A stretch of DNA of 21,961 nucleotides from DAOPYE01 sp035352715 (GCA_035352715.1 DAOPYE010000039.1:1-21961), one strand, 5' to 3'; counted from the first letter of the stretch, positions 1-9,525 are shown. The notes: generated from the sequence alone by a model not told the origin. Numbers and translations are program-made.

Positions 1-958
1 ACAGCAACTGTCTAAAGGTTTCCGGCATCACTTCTTCCAGGCTCTTGAGCGCGCTTTCTCCCGCCTGATACTTGGTGATGGGCTGCGGTGTGCGGACGCC
101 AGCGACCACATCCTCGCCCTGGGCGTTGATCAGATACTCGCCGTAGAAATAGGGTTCGCCCGTGCCCGGGTCGCGCGTGAAGGCCACGCCCGTGCCACAG
201 TCATCGCCCATGTTGCCGAACACCATGGTCTGGACATTGACGGCCGTGCCCCAGTCATCTGGAATGTGGTTCATCCGGCGATAGATGATGGCGCGCTCGG
301 TCTCCCAGCTCTCGAACACGGCGCGGATGCCGCCAAAGAGCTGCTCGATGGGATCCTGCGGAAAATCGTGCCCCAGCTTGCCTTTGACGATGGCCTTGAA
401 CTCGCCGCAGAGCTCCTTCCATTCCTCGGCGAGGATGTCCGTGTCCAGCTTCTTGCCGGTCCGAACCTTCAACGCCTCGATGCGATGCTCGAAATGATCC
501 TTGTGAACGCCCAGCACCACATCGGAATACATCATGATGAAGCGCCGGTAGGAATCCCATGCGAAACGCGCATTGCCGCTGGCCTTCGCCAGCCCTTCCA
601 CCGTCGCGTCATTGAGGCCCAGATTCAGAACCGTATCCATCATGCCGGGCATCGAAACGCGCGCGCCGGAACGAACCGAGACCAGCAGAGGATTCGCGGC
701 GTCGCCCAACTTCTTGCCGCGCACGCCCTCCAGCCACGTCAGCGCCTCGATGGCCTGATCCTTGACGGCCTGCGGCAGCTGCTTGCCTTCCTGGTAATAC
801 AGCGTGCAGACCTCGGTAGTCACGGTGAATCCGGGAGGAACCGGAATATCGAGACACGCCATTTCGGCAAGGTTACAGCCCTTGCCACCGAGAAGATTCC
901 GCATGGAGGCATTGCCTTCGTTGCGGTCACCGCCGAAGCAGAACACGTATTTTGTCAT
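1..958 (-). CDS. ppdK: Pyruvate, phosphate dikinase (N-terminal 319 residues; runs off the left edge)
   Basis: PPDK reversibly interconverts pyruvate, ATP and phosphate with phosphoenolpyruvate, AMP and pyrophosphate in the cytoplasm. The frame opens at ATG complement(956-958) and stays open to the edge. It begins MTKYVFCFGGDRNEG and carries the family's ATP-grasp signatures: a glycine-rich GGKGCNLAEM at residues 24-33 and the SVRSGARVSMPGMMDT motif at about 94-109. The C-terminal phosphohistidine and PEP-binding domains lie outside the window (full-length PPDK is about 870-900 aa). A GGGGA-like ribosome site precedes the ATG. The gene is divergent from rluB across an AT-rich spacer. PEP synthase (PpsA) is the main alternative, but the N-terminal motifs are those of PPDK. 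Confidence 0.95.
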   Translation of the reverse strand, partial: MTKYVFCFGGDRNEGNASMRNLLGGKGCNLAEMACLDIPVPPGFTVTTEVCTLYYQEGKQLPQAVKDQAIEALTWLEGVRGKKLGDAANPLLVSVRSGARVSMPGMMDTVLNLGLNDATVEGLAKASGNARFAWDSYRRFIMMYSDVVLGVHKDHFEHRIEALKVRTGKKLDTDILAEEWKELCGEFKAIVKGKLGHDFPQDPIEQLFGGIRAVFESWETERAIIYRRMNHIPDDWGTAVNVQTMVFGNMGDDCGTGVAFTRDPGTGEPYFYGEYLINAQGEDVVAGVRTPQPITKYQAGESALKSLEEVMPETFRQLL

Positions 959-1165
959 GGGTATCCCCGGGAAAGTTGGCCCAAGCATACTCCCATTCAG
1001 ATTTGACGCCAGCTGTCCAATTCGACTTTCAAGACAGTATTTTTTACATCTACAATCATTGTATTTCAACAATTTAGCAACAACACCAAACAATTAGCAT
1101 TGTCTACCTTTCGGCTTTATGAGAGTCTATCTTTTTCGCGTCGTGATGACGCCGGAGGTTTATCG
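959..1165. promoter_or_regulatory. Divergent ppdK/rluB intergenic region with two small palindromes
   Basis: This 207-nt spacer is clearly richer in A+T than its surroundings. It contains the perfect palindrome TACAATCATTGTA (1051-1063), whose arms are each a good -10 hexamer (TACAAT), one per strand. A second palindrome, ACAATtagcATTGT, lies at 1090-1103, with an extra ACAAT half-site at 1069-1073. No convincing -35 was found at standard spacing for either direction. The location and symmetry suggest promoters and perhaps an operator for both divergent genes; this is inference. Confidence 0.4.
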
Positions 1166-2023
1166 ATGGTCATACAAAGGAAACCCGCGCCCCGCCCCAC
1201 GGGAACCGTGAAAGACGCATCGAGACGAACGGACAAGAACACGTCTGGATCGAAACCCCAGCCGAAGCCCGCACCCCGCGCGAAGTCGACCCGCCCCCGG
1301 ACAGGTAGATCTTCCGAAGGCGAGCGCCTTCAGAAAATTCTGGCCGCGGCCGGTATCGCCAGTCGGCGCGCCTGCGAAGCCGTCATCCTCGAAGGCCGCG
1401 TGCAAGTCAATGGCGTGACGGTAACCGAACTGGGCACCCGAGCCAATCCGTACCGCGATGAAATCACCGTGGATCTCGTCCCCATCCATCGAGAGGAGCA
1501 GGTCCATATCCTCATGAACAAGCCCAAGGGCTACGTGACAACCGTAAAGGATGACGAAGGTCGCCCCACCGTCATGGCCCTGATCCACGGCGTCAACGCC
1601 CGCGTCTACCCCGTCGGCCGCCTGGACTTCAACTCCGAAGGACTTCTACTGCTCACCAACGACGGGCTGCTCGCCAAGCGCCTGACGGATCCAGAGAACC
1701 ATGTCCCCAAGGTCTATCTGGTGAAGATCCATCGCATGCTTCGCCCAGAAACCCTGGATGAACTACGCAACGGATTTCGCCTGGATGGACGCCGCCTCAA
1801 GCCTTGTGGCATCGAGATCTTCGAGCGGGCTGACAATCCATGGATGAAGGTCACCCTGGTAGAAGGCAAGAACCAGCAGATCCGCAGGATGTTCGCGGCT
1901 GTTGGACATCCAGTGTCAAAATTGAGGCGCATCCAGTTCGGCCCGTTGGAAGATCCGGGCCTAAAACCTGGCGAATGGCGCTTCCTCAAGCCCGGCGAAT
2001 TGGCCGCGCTGAAAAGCCTATGA
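1166..2023 (+). CDS. rluB: 23S rRNA pseudouridine synthase, RluB/RsuA family
   Basis: It isomerises a uridine in rRNA to pseudouridine; RluB-type enzymes act on helix 89 of 23S rRNA (U2605 in E. coli). With the chosen start the protein has 285 residues: a basic, Pro/Lys/Arg-rich tail (1-50), an S4 RNA-binding domain (about 53-100), and the catalytic domain with PVGRLDFNSEGLLLLTNDG, in which Asp154 of GRLD is the catalytic aspartate. The frame could open earlier at a TTG (1100), but ATG 1166 has a GGAGG 7 nt upstream, so I use it. The MBL hydrolase follows 11 nt downstream and is probably cotranscribed. RsuA or RluE/F specificity cannot be excluded from sequence; the family is certain. Confidence 0.9.
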   Translation: MVIQRKPAPRPTGTVKDASRRTDKNTSGSKPQPKPAPRAKSTRPRTGRSSEGERLQKILAAAGIASRRACEAVILEGRVQVNGVTVTELGTRANPYRDEITVDLVPIHREEQVHILMNKPKGYVTTVKDDEGRPTVMALIHGVNARVYPVGRLDFNSEGLLLLTNDGLLAKRLTDPENHVPKVYLVKIHRMLRPETLDELRNGFRLDGRRLKPCGIEIFERADNPWMKVTLVEGKNQQIRRMFAAVGHPVSKLRRIQFGPLEDPGLKPGEWRFLKPGELAALKSL

Positions 2024-2034
2024 AAGGAGCCTGA

Positions 2035-2661
2035 ATGCTGGAGCTAGATGCCTTCCCCGTGGGTCCGATTGGATGCAATTGCGTGCTGGCGTGGGATCCC
2101 GCGACCAAGCTAGGCGTCATCGTGGATCCCGGCGGGGATCTCGGAAAAATCCGCATCGCCGTCGAGGCCAGGGGGTTCAAGGTTCAGGCCCTGATCCACA
2201 CGCACGGCCATTTCGATCACGTGGGGGCCACGCGGGAGCTTCAGGATCTGTGGGGCATCCCGGCCTTCCTGCACCCAGACGACAACGTGCTGATCGACCG
2301 TCTGGATATGCAGACCGGCCTGTTCGGCATGCCCACCGTGCTGAAGCCGCGGATGACACCACTGGAGGCCGGTTCCAAGCTGTTTGGCCTGACTGTGCGC
2401 CACACGCCCGGACACTCGCCCGGATCATGCATTCTGCTTGGCGAATCCTCGGAAGGAAGCTTCGTCCTCGCGGGCGATACGCTCTTCCAGAACGGCGTCG
2501 GCCGCACCGATGTGCTGGGCGGCAGCCATGAAACCATGGTGGCCAGCATCCGCAAGGAATTGTACTCCCTGCCCGACGACACCTATGTCATTCCGGGACA
2601 TGGCCCCAGCACCACCATCGGCGACGAGGCGCTGCACAACCCCTTCGTGCGACGGGTGTAG
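2035..2661 (+). CDS. MBL-fold metallo-hydrolase, glyoxalase II-like (YcbL type)
   Basis: This 208-residue single-domain metallo-beta-lactamase-fold hydrolase has the complete metal-binding set: HTHGHFDH (His57, His59, Asp61, His62), His127 in TPGHSPG, Asp148 in AGDTLF and His189 in PGHG. The layout matches small glyoxalase II-like proteins that hydrolyse thioesters such as S-lactoylglutathione, but it lacks the C-terminal substrate-binding domain of true GloB, so the substrate is unknown. The start is secure: AAGGAG (2024-2029) lies 5 nt before the ATG. It follows rluB by 11 nt and converges on the permease gene. The protein should be cytoplasmic, as no signal peptide is visible. Confidence 0.88.
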   Translation: MLELDAFPVGPIGCNCVLAWDPATKLGVIVDPGGDLGKIRIAVEARGFKVQALIHTHGHFDHVGATRELQDLWGIPAFLHPDDNVLIDRLDMQTGLFGMPTVLKPRMTPLEAGSKLFGLTVRHTPGHSPGSCILLGESSEGSFVLAGDTLFQNGVGRTDVLGGSHETMVASIRKELYSLPDDTYVIPGHGPSTTIGDEALHNPFVRRV

Positions 2662-2662
2662 G

Positions 2663-2676
2663 CTGCAGCGCTGCAG
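2663..2676. repeat. Perfect 14-bp palindrome between convergent genes
   Basis: CTGCAGCGCTGCAG is exactly self-complementary and lies within the 26-nt gap between the convergent MBL hydrolase and permease stop codons. It could fold as a 5-bp stem with a GCGC loop, but no T-run follows on either strand, so it is at best a weak terminator. Confidence 0.35.
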
Positions 2677-2687
2677 GCGTCAAGAGC

Positions 2688-3910
<1,223 letters not shown>

Positions 3911-3914
<4 letters not shown>

Positions 3915-5158
3915 TGCTTGCGATCCCGCGCAGCCTGCTCAATCTGGGAATCAGAGCGCTTGCGCAGCTTCACGCTGGCGCGATCCTTCATTTCCTTGAG
4001 CTTCTTTACGGGCCCGGTGAGGACTTTCTCGCCATCAGCGAGGCCGCCCTTCACCTCGAAGTACTGGGTATTGGCCGCCCCGGTGACGATGGTGCGTTCA
4101 AGGGCGCGCCCATCCTTCACCACCATCACGATGGAGCGGGATTCGGGGCTGAGCAGCCCTTTCTTCTGGGCATCCTCCATGGAGCCTTCGCGCTCGAGCA
4201 CGGACTGCAGCGGCACGCGCAGCACATTCTTCGCCTCAGACGTGAGGATCACACCTCGGGCGCTCATGCCCGGACGCAGACGCTCGATGTCGGGACTCTT
4301 CATATCCAGGGCCACCTTGACCTTGTACATATTCGCGTCCTGCCCCACCTTCTCCGCGGCGGACGCGATCTCGTAGACGCGGCCGGGGAACATGTGGCCG
4401 GGAAACGATTCGACCGTGACCTGGGCGGTCTGGCCGATCTTCAGGCGGACCACTTCGCTCTCGTTGACATTGATCTCCGCATTGATGTCCTTCATATCGG
4501 AAATGATCATCAGCGTCGCGCCGGGCAGATTGCTCATGCCAGGGATGGCGGTCTCGCCCTTCTCCGCCTTCAGCGCCGTCACCCGGCCCGAGATGGGCGC
4601 GCGGATTTCGGTCTTGCTCAGGTTGTCGCGCATCATGCCCACGTTGGCCTGGTTCTGCGTCACATTCGCATGGGCCACCTCGGAGTTCAGTACGGCGCTA
4701 TCCCGCGCGAGCTTGGCTTGGCGATAGTCCTCATCGCTCACCAGACCTTGATGAAACAGTTTTTCCGTGCGGGTGAAGCTCTCGCGGGTCCGCGCCAGGG
4801 TCGCCTCCATGCGGGAAGCATCCTTGCGCGAGGCATCCAGCGCGGCGGCGGCCTGATTGAGCGCCTGCTGCAGGCGCACCTGGTCGATACTCACCAGCAG
4901 ATCGCCCGCCTTCACATCCTGCCCATCCACCACATGCAGCGCCTTGATCTCGCCCGCAGCGCTGGTGCCGATATTGATCTTCACCTTGGCCTGGATCTCT
5001 CCACTGGCGCTGATGGTCTCGCGGATATCCCCATGGCTGGCGATATCCCAGAAGAAAGTATCGGCATCGTCGCCGCCTCCGCCAAACGCCAGGGCGCAAA
5101 TGACCGCCAGCGCACACAGACCACCGAGGCCAAAGAGAATCTTGTTCTGCTTCGTCAT
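3911..5158 (-). CDS. Periplasmic adaptor of an efflux system (HlyD/MFP, MacA-like)
   Basis: This 415-residue membrane fusion protein bridges an inner-membrane transporter and an outer-membrane channel. It has an N-terminal membrane anchor (about residues 7-25), then a biotinyl-lipoyl-like half with GEIKALHVVDGQDVKAGDLL. A long alpha-helical hairpin (about 95-180, Ala/Gln/Arg rich) follows, then the second lipoyl half (KTEIRAPISGRVTAL) and beta-barrel/membrane-proximal domains. The charged C-terminus ends in DRKQ. A TTG start at 5197 is possible but would overlap the upstream gene; I chose ATG 5158, which lies 4 nt past the Yip1 stop. The permease start overlaps its stop by 4 nt. The partner is most probably that MacB-type permease; no TolC homologue is in the window. 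Confidence 0.88.
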
Positions 5159-5162
5159 GGTT

Positions 5163-5918
5163 TCACTTTGCCAGAAGGATTTTGAAGACGACGACAATCA
5201 TTACGGCGACGGCGGTGTTGATGGCCGCGCCAGAGGCCTTCAGACGCAGCGTGTGCCGGGACGACAGATACACGAGGACAAACCCGAAGAGGGCAAAGAT
5301 ATCCAGCTGCGCATAGAGCCCATAGAGCTTGGGATTCTCGGGCCTCAGGTAGAACGCGACGCACGTGGGCGAGAGCTTTTCCGGGGCGAGCCCACCCACC
5401 TTCTGGGTCCAGCACATCAGCGAGGTCAGCAGCGCGTAGGGCACCATCACAAGGCTGGAGACGGAGGTGGCGCTGAGCGCCTGCATGAATGTTGGCTTCT
5501 CGGCCTCGGCGGTGCCAAGCCCCACGACCCAGCGAAGCAGCGCCCCCAACAGCAGCGTGAAGGGCGTCCCGAACAGGACGCCCAGAATGCCGATGGGCAT
5601 GAGGAACCGGGTTTGAAAGTCGATGACCTGATCGATCTGGGTCCCGCTGAGTTGGGGCTTCTGTTCGAGAACGGGCCGCAGCATGGCGTCCACATCCACC
5701 TTCAGGCCCCAGGCCACGACCAGCACCAGGCTGGAGACCGTCAACGCGCCCATCGCCCAGCCCCAAACCGGCGTAGCGTGGAGCTTTTTGAAGAGCTCCG
5801 TCGGTTCGGTAAAAATGCCGACGAACTGATCCACCAGGCTCGGGGCCTTGGGTTTCGCCAATGGTTCTCCGCCCTCGAAGAGACTGGATTCGCGCTGCGG
5901 CGTCAGCTCCTCATTCAT
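5163..5918 (-). CDS. Yip1-family multipass membrane protein
   Basis: This 251-residue integral membrane protein resembles the bacterial Yip1 family. It has a soluble N-terminus of about 45 residues with the family-like FTEPTELFKKL segment. Around five hydrophobic segments follow, at about 48-70, 103-130, 145-170, 203-222 and 230-250. Bacterial Yip1 proteins have no established biochemical role. The start is supported by a strong GGAGGTGA ribosome site just upstream of ATG complement(5916-5918). It is the first gene of a three-gene operon with the adaptor (4-nt gap) and the MacB-type permease, so a membrane role in the same transport process is plausible. Family assignment is moderate because Yip1 is defined mostly by topology. 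Confidence 0.7.
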   Translation of the reverse strand: MNEELTPQRESSLFEGGEPLAKPKAPSLVDQFVGIFTEPTELFKKLHATPVWGWAMGALTVSSLVLVVAWGLKVDVDAMLRPVLEQKPQLSGTQIDQVIDFQTRFLMPIGILGVLFGTPFTLLLGALLRWVVGLGTAEAEKPTFMQALSATSVSSLVMVPYALLTSLMCWTQKVGGLAPEKLSPTCVAFYLRPENPKLYGLYAQLDIFALFGFVLVYLSSRHTLRLKASGAAINTAVAVMIVVVFKILLAK

Positions 5919-5960
5919 CGTTCACCTCCGCCCCTCGGGGTTGCCCAGGCATGAATCCCC

Positions 5961-5966
5961 ACTATA
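5961..5966 (-). promoter_or_regulatory. Candidate -10 element for the yip1-adaptor-permease operon
   Basis: The minus strand reads TATAGT here, a 5/6 match to the sigma70 -10 consensus. It would give a start near 5955 and a leader of about 35 nt containing the GGAGG site of the Yip1 gene. The region 17 nt upstream has only a weak -35 (TGAAAT). The plus-strand promoter of the divergent protease could not be located. Confidence 0.35.
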
Positions 5967-6099
5967 CCGGGCGATCATTCTCGATTTCACGTATCTGGCC
6001 AATGCACCGATCAACGGAAGGAATCATGGGATGAACGGAGGCTCGAAGCCCCTTTCCGGAAGTGGCATATTGGAGGCGTGACAACCGGGAGAATGGCTT

Positions 6100-7194
6100 A
6101 TGCGCAGGTTCTTCATCATCTTCGCACTGGTGTTCAGCGGCGTCCTGGTCGGCTGGTGCAGCAACCAAGCCTCCATGCGTTCCTCTGCCAAGCCCCGTCC
6201 CGTGGTCCCGCGGGGCAACCTGCTGTCCGAGGAGCAGGTCGTCATCGAGCGGTTCAAGGAAGCCAGAAGCTCGGTGGTCTACATCACCTCCATCGCCTAC
6301 CAGCGGGATCTGTTCTCTTTCGATGTCCAGGCGGTGCCCACGGGCACGGGTTCAGGATTCATCTGGGACGAACAGGGGCACGTCGTAACCAATTTCCATG
6401 TCATTGAAGGTGCGCAGGAACTGGAAGTCACCCTCAGCGATCACAGCACCCATCGCGCCACCGTCATCGGCGCCGCCCCCGACAAGGATCTGGCGGTCTT
6501 GAAGCTCCAGGATGCGCCGGCCAAGCTGCGACCCATTCCCGTCGGCAGCAGTTCCGATCTGCAGGTGGGACAGCGCGTGCTGGCCATCGGCAATCCCTTC
6601 GGCCTGGATCAGACCCTGACCACAGGCGTCGTCTCCGCCCTGGGCCGCGAGATCCAGAGCGCCACGCGCCGACGCATCGGCGGCGTGATCCAGACAGATG
6701 CCGCCATCAATCCCGGCAATTCCGGGGGTCCGCTGCTAGACAGCGCAGGGCGCCTCATCGGCGTGAACACGGCGATCCAGAGCACCTCTGGCAGCAGCGC
6801 AGGCATTGGCTTCGCCGTGCCCGTGGACACGGTGAACCGCGTCGTGCCCCAACTCATCGCCCACGGACAGATCTCGCGGCCCGATCTGGGCTTCGAATCC
6901 CTGTCGCCCGCCTATGCGTCCTACTTTGGAAACCCCAAAGGGGTCATCGTCCTACGAGTGACACCGGGCGGCCCCGCCGAACGCGCTGGCCTGCTAGGTC
7001 TTCAGCGCTCCGGCCGCAGGTACCTGTTGGGAGATGTCATCACCGCTTTAAACGGCAAGAGCGTGCGCAACGCCGATGATCTGCTGGACATCATCGAGAA
7101 TGCGGAATCGGACAGCACCATCCGCCTGGAGATCGACCGCCAGGGACGGCGGATGACGGTCACCCTCGCCCTCAGGCATGAACGCAATATCTGA
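6100..7194 (+). CDS. Trypsin-like serine protease of the Deg/HtrA family with one PDZ domain
   Basis: This envelope quality-control protease has 364 residues. An N-terminal hydrophobic stretch (5-19) serves as signal peptide or anchor. The S1C protease domain (about 45-240) has the complete triad: His100 in VTNFHVIEG, Asp130 in DKDLAVLKL and Ser208 in NPGNSGGPL. A single C-terminal PDZ domain (about 250-360) has an extended loop before LLGDVITALNGK, as in Deg1/HhoA-like proteins. One PDZ rather than two makes it closer in layout to DegS/HhoA than to DegP. Cys20 sits after LVGW and does not form a canonical lipobox. A GGGAGA site precedes the ATG. It stands alone, divergent from the transport operon, and ends at a strong terminator. 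Confidence 0.92.
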   Translation: MRRFFIIFALVFSGVLVGWCSNQASMRSSAKPRPVVPRGNLLSEEQVVIERFKEARSSVVYITSIAYQRDLFSFDVQAVPTGTGSGFIWDEQGHVVTNFHVIEGAQELEVTLSDHSTHRATVIGAAPDKDLAVLKLQDAPAKLRPIPVGSSSDLQVGQRVLAIGNPFGLDQTLTTGVVSALGREIQSATRRRIGGVIQTDAAINPGNSGGPLLDSAGRLIGVNTAIQSTSGSSAGIGFAVPVDTVNRVVPQLIAHGQISRPDLGFESLSPAYASYFGNPKGVIVLRVTPGGPAERAGLLGLQRSGRRYLLGDVITALNGKSVRNADDLLDIIENAESDSTIRLEIDRQGRRMTVTLALRHERNI

Positions 7195-7237
7195 AGCCGC
7201 CGAGAACAGGCCAAACTCTTCACCCATCCCGACTTGA

Positions 7238-7274
7238 CGTAAAGAGCCCTCGGACGATCCGAGGGCTCTTTACG
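7238..7274. terminator. Bidirectional intrinsic terminator (perfect 17-bp stem, 3-nt loop)
   Basis: CGTAAAGAGCCCTCGGA (7238-7254) pairs without mismatch with 7258-7274 around a CGA loop. Each strand has a GC-rich core followed by CTCTTTACG, giving a T-rich 3' side in both directions. It lies between the convergent protease and outer-membrane-protein genes and can end both transcripts. Confidence 0.88.
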
Positions 7275-7294
7275 CAGAACGCTGAAATTCTGAA

Positions 7295-7969
7295 TCAGAA
7301 CTTCAGGCCCACATAGACGCCGAAAGCAGCCTGGGGAGCCAGAGAACGCGTGGTGCGGTCATCCATCTGACTCAGCAGCATGCCGGTATCCGTCTGGTAG
7401 GTGCGCAGCAGGGCGATACCCGCATCTGCACCAAGGATAAAGGCCTTGGATTCCATGGGAATGCTGAAATCCAGGCTCACCCGTGCCCAAGGCCGCATGA
7501 AGGTGTTACCGCCATCCGCAGGGTCCTGTACCGTCACCCCACCAACCGTATAGAAAGCACTTCCCTGCACACGCACGTTTTCACTGCGAGCTTCCAGATG
7601 GAAACCCAGATCCGCAGCTTTCCCAAGAGGAAGCAGGTAGGCGCCGCCCACGGACCAGTAGCTGTAGGTCACTTTCACCTTTGAAAGATCTGCGCCGACG
7701 CTCGAGATATTGGTGAAATTTGAAGAAGACTCCAGACGTCCAGACAGCTCATAGAACCAGCGGGAACTGGGCACAACCTGACCCATAAAGCGCAGGCCGC
7801 CCCCCACTTGGCCATCGGCCTGGTCGCTGATGCCCGTAGCCACCTGGTATTTCATGGGCTGGACGAACTCGCCAAACAACAGCAGACGGGCTTCCTGGGC
7901 ATTGGGTGCGTCCTGAGCGGACAGGGTGGCGACGGCCATAACCGCGGCCAGGGTGCTGATGATCTTCAC
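7295..7969 (-). CDS. Predicted outer-membrane beta-barrel protein, unknown function
   Basis: I do not recognise a named family. With the chosen start the protein has 224 residues. A signal peptide (KIISTLAAVMAVATLSA, cleavage probably before QDAP) precedes alternating hydrophobic/polar strands rich in Gly and aromatic residues. The chain ends VYVGLKF with a terminal Phe, the usual C-terminal signature of barrel proteins recognised by BamA. The start is GTG at complement(7967-7969), preceded by AAGGAGG; an upstream GTG (8017) would add 16 residues before the signal peptide and is less likely. It is probably monocistronic, has a long upstream spacer and shares the bidirectional terminator. A small porin-like or adhesin-like barrel is possible. 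Confidence 0.75.
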   Translation of the reverse strand: MKIISTLAAVMAVATLSAQDAPNAQEARLLLFGEFVQPMKYQVATGISDQADGQVGGGLRFMGQVVPSSRWFYELSGRLESSSNFTNISSVGADLSKVKVTYSYWSVGGAYLLPLGKAADLGFHLEARSENVRVQGSAFYTVGGVTVQDPADGGNTFMRPWARVSLDFSIPMESKAFILGADAGIALLRTYQTDTGMLLSQMDDRTTRSLAPQAAFGVYVGLKF

Positions 7970-8192
7970 GGGGCCTCCTTGATGGAGAGATTTAAGAAAC
8001 AGTCTGTTGACGGACACCGATGCCGGAAATCCAGCACCGCTCTAGCAAACCAAGCAATCACTGCGCCATTCGATGGAACGGCCTAAAGATATTCCAAAGG
8101 GACCCCAAAGGGAAGAGCCATAGCATTCAAACCAGCGACTTTTTCCACAAAAACATCTTCACCATCATCAAGAAAACAACACATCCAATCAA
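7970..8192 (-). promoter_or_regulatory. Spacer upstream of the outer-membrane protein gene
   Basis: This 223-nt stretch has no credible gene; part of it (about 8080-8190) is AT-rich. It holds the ribosome site AAGGAGG for the downstream gene and a 9-bp direct repeat, CCAAAGGGA, at 8094-8102 and 8105-8113. The repeats are 11 bp apart start to start (about one helical turn), which suggests a protein-binding site. No clear promoter or terminator for the mqnD-like gene was found. Confidence 0.35.
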
Positions 8193-8990
8193 TCACCCCT
8201 GCACCCAGAGGGGGTTCATCCCCAGCAACGTGGCGACGGCTTCGCGGCCCCGGGGACCGGGGTCCACGGTGAATGCGTTGACCCAACCGCGCACGTAGCG
8301 GCTGACCATGTCGCGATCCATGCCGCGGCCAAAGGACTGGGCGTAATCGACGCTCTCCTCGTGGCGCTGGATGGCGTGTTCGACGCTCTCGCGCATGAGA
8401 TGGGCAAACCGCAGCTTCACGGGTTCGGACAGATCCCCGCGAATCGCATTGCCGCCCATGGGCAGGGGCAGATCGAAGCGCTCCTTCCACCATTGCCCCA
8501 GATCCACCACGCGATGCAGGCCGAGCATCTGGTACTGCAACTGGCTTTCGTGGATCAACAGGCCTGCCTCGAATCGACCATCGGCCACGGCGGGCATGAT
8601 CTGATCGAAGGGAATCCATTCCACGCGAAGACCGGGCCGCCAGCGGTTCATGGCCAAGTAGGCGCTGGTGCGCAGGCCGGGGATCGCGACGGTGAGCGTG
8701 TCGAGCTCGAGGGATTCCAGGGGGCGGCGCGAGACCAGGATGGGGCCCGTGCCCTCCTGAATGCTGCTGCCCGCGCTCAGCAATTCGTAGCGATCCTTCA
8801 GTTCGGGGTAGGCGCCAAAGCTGATGGCGGTGACATCGTACCGTCCCTCCAGGGCCTCGGTGTTCAAGGTCTCGATGTCCTTGCGGATGAATTCGAACTC
8901 GAAGCCCTGCGGGTCCAGCCACCCCAGGGCCAGGGGCGCCATCATATAGGCGTCGTCGGAATCGGGGCTATGGGCGATGGTCAGTTTCAT
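8193..8990 (-). CDS. mqnD: MqnA/MqnD-family menaquinone biosynthesis enzyme (likely 1,4-dihydroxy-6-naphthoate synthase)
   Basis: This 265-residue protein has the VitK2_biosynth (periplasmic-binding-protein-like) fold of the futalosine pathway. Visible signatures are SPDSDDAYMMAPL at 8-20, VTAISFGAYPEL at 53-64, a glycine-rich EGTGPILVSR at 79-88, and LIHESQL with His147, equivalent to the histidine implicated in MqnD catalysis. MqnD converts cyclic dehypoxanthinyl futalosine to 1,4-dihydroxy-6-naphthoate. Absence of a signal peptide argues against a secreted solute-binding protein. The start codon overlaps the stop of the upstream TPR gene (ATGA, 8987-8990), so translation is coupled. MqnA (chorismate dehydratase) is a related alternative; the SPDxDD N-terminus favours the MqnD side. 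No other mqn gene is in the window. Confidence 0.78.
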   Translation of the reverse strand: MKLTIAHSPDSDDAYMMAPLALGWLDPQGFEFEFIRKDIETLNTEALEGRYDVTAISFGAYPELKDRYELLSAGSSIQEGTGPILVSRRPLESLELDTLTVAIPGLRTSAYLAMNRWRPGLRVEWIPFDQIMPAVADGRFEAGLLIHESQLQYQMLGLHRVVDLGQWWKERFDLPLPMGGNAIRGDLSEPVKLRFAHLMRESVEHAIQRHEESVDYAQSFGRGMDRDMVSRYVRGWVNAFTVDPGPRGREAVATLLGMNPLWVQG

Positions 8991-9499
8991 TGGGTTTCCG
9001 AAGTGGTCTGGGACGGCCCCAGTTTTCCTTTGACGCGATCCACCGCCTTGGCTGCGGCGGCGTACCCGGGATTCTCTTTCAGTGCGGCCTGGTAGTGTTC
9101 CAGCGCCTTATCCATGCGGCCTTCCGTCTCGAAGATGCGCCCCAGATTGAAATGAGGGAAGCAGTAGCTCTCGTAGCGTTTGGCCTTGAGCGCCATGCGC
9201 AGCCACGGGATGGCTTCATCCGGCTGCCCCAATTCGATGTAATAGGCCCCGATGTCGTTGTAGGGATTCCCAAACTCGGGATCCAGATCGATGGCCAAAT
9301 GGCAATCGGCGATGGCCCCATCGAAATCCCGCTGGACCGAGCGCGCCCAGCCCCGGAACGTGAACGCCTCTGCGGTTGGACAGCAGGCGATGGACCGGTC
9401 GTACAGCTTGATGGCCTTCTCCACTTCGCCGCGCATGTGGTGCTGGTAGGCCCTGCCCACCAGATCCATGGCTTCATGCTGTTTTTCTTCCTGGCTCAT
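8987..9499 (-). CDS. Small tetratricopeptide-repeat protein
   Basis: With the chosen start (MSQEEKQHEAMDL) this is a 170-residue soluble protein made almost wholly of TPR helices. About four repeats are visible: AYQHHMRGEVEKAIKLYDRS, the RGWARSVQRDFDGAIADCHL unit, YIELGQPDEAIPWLRMAL, and FETEGRMDKALEHYQAALKE, ending in a short hydrophilic tail. TPRs mediate protein-protein contacts; no catalytic motif is present. A longer GTG-started reading (9583) would overlap the esterase 3' end and is less likely; a GAGGT site precedes ATG complement(9497-9499). It sits between the sialate esterase (26-nt gap) and the mqnD-like gene (4-nt overlap), hence in one operon. A link to menaquinone synthesis is suggested only by that coupling. 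Confidence 0.8.
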   Translation of the reverse strand: MSQEEKQHEAMDLVGRAYQHHMRGEVEKAIKLYDRSIACCPTAEAFTFRGWARSVQRDFDGAIADCHLAIDLDPEFGNPYNDIGAYYIELGQPDEAIPWLRMALKAKRYESYCFPHFNLGRIFETEGRMDKALEHYQAALKENPGYAAAAKAVDRVKGKLGPSQTTSETQ

Positions 9500-9525
9500 G
9501 GAACCTCGCGACCTCAAAGATAGGC

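Noticed and set aside
266..1006. Plus-strand open frame of 246 residues at the left edge
   Set aside because: It is opposite to PPDK, whose motifs are unmistakable.
6100..6160. Lipoprotein signal in the Deg/HtrA-type protease (Cys20)
   Set aside because: The residues before Cys20 (VGW) do not fit a lipobox; a plain signal peptide or anchor fits better.
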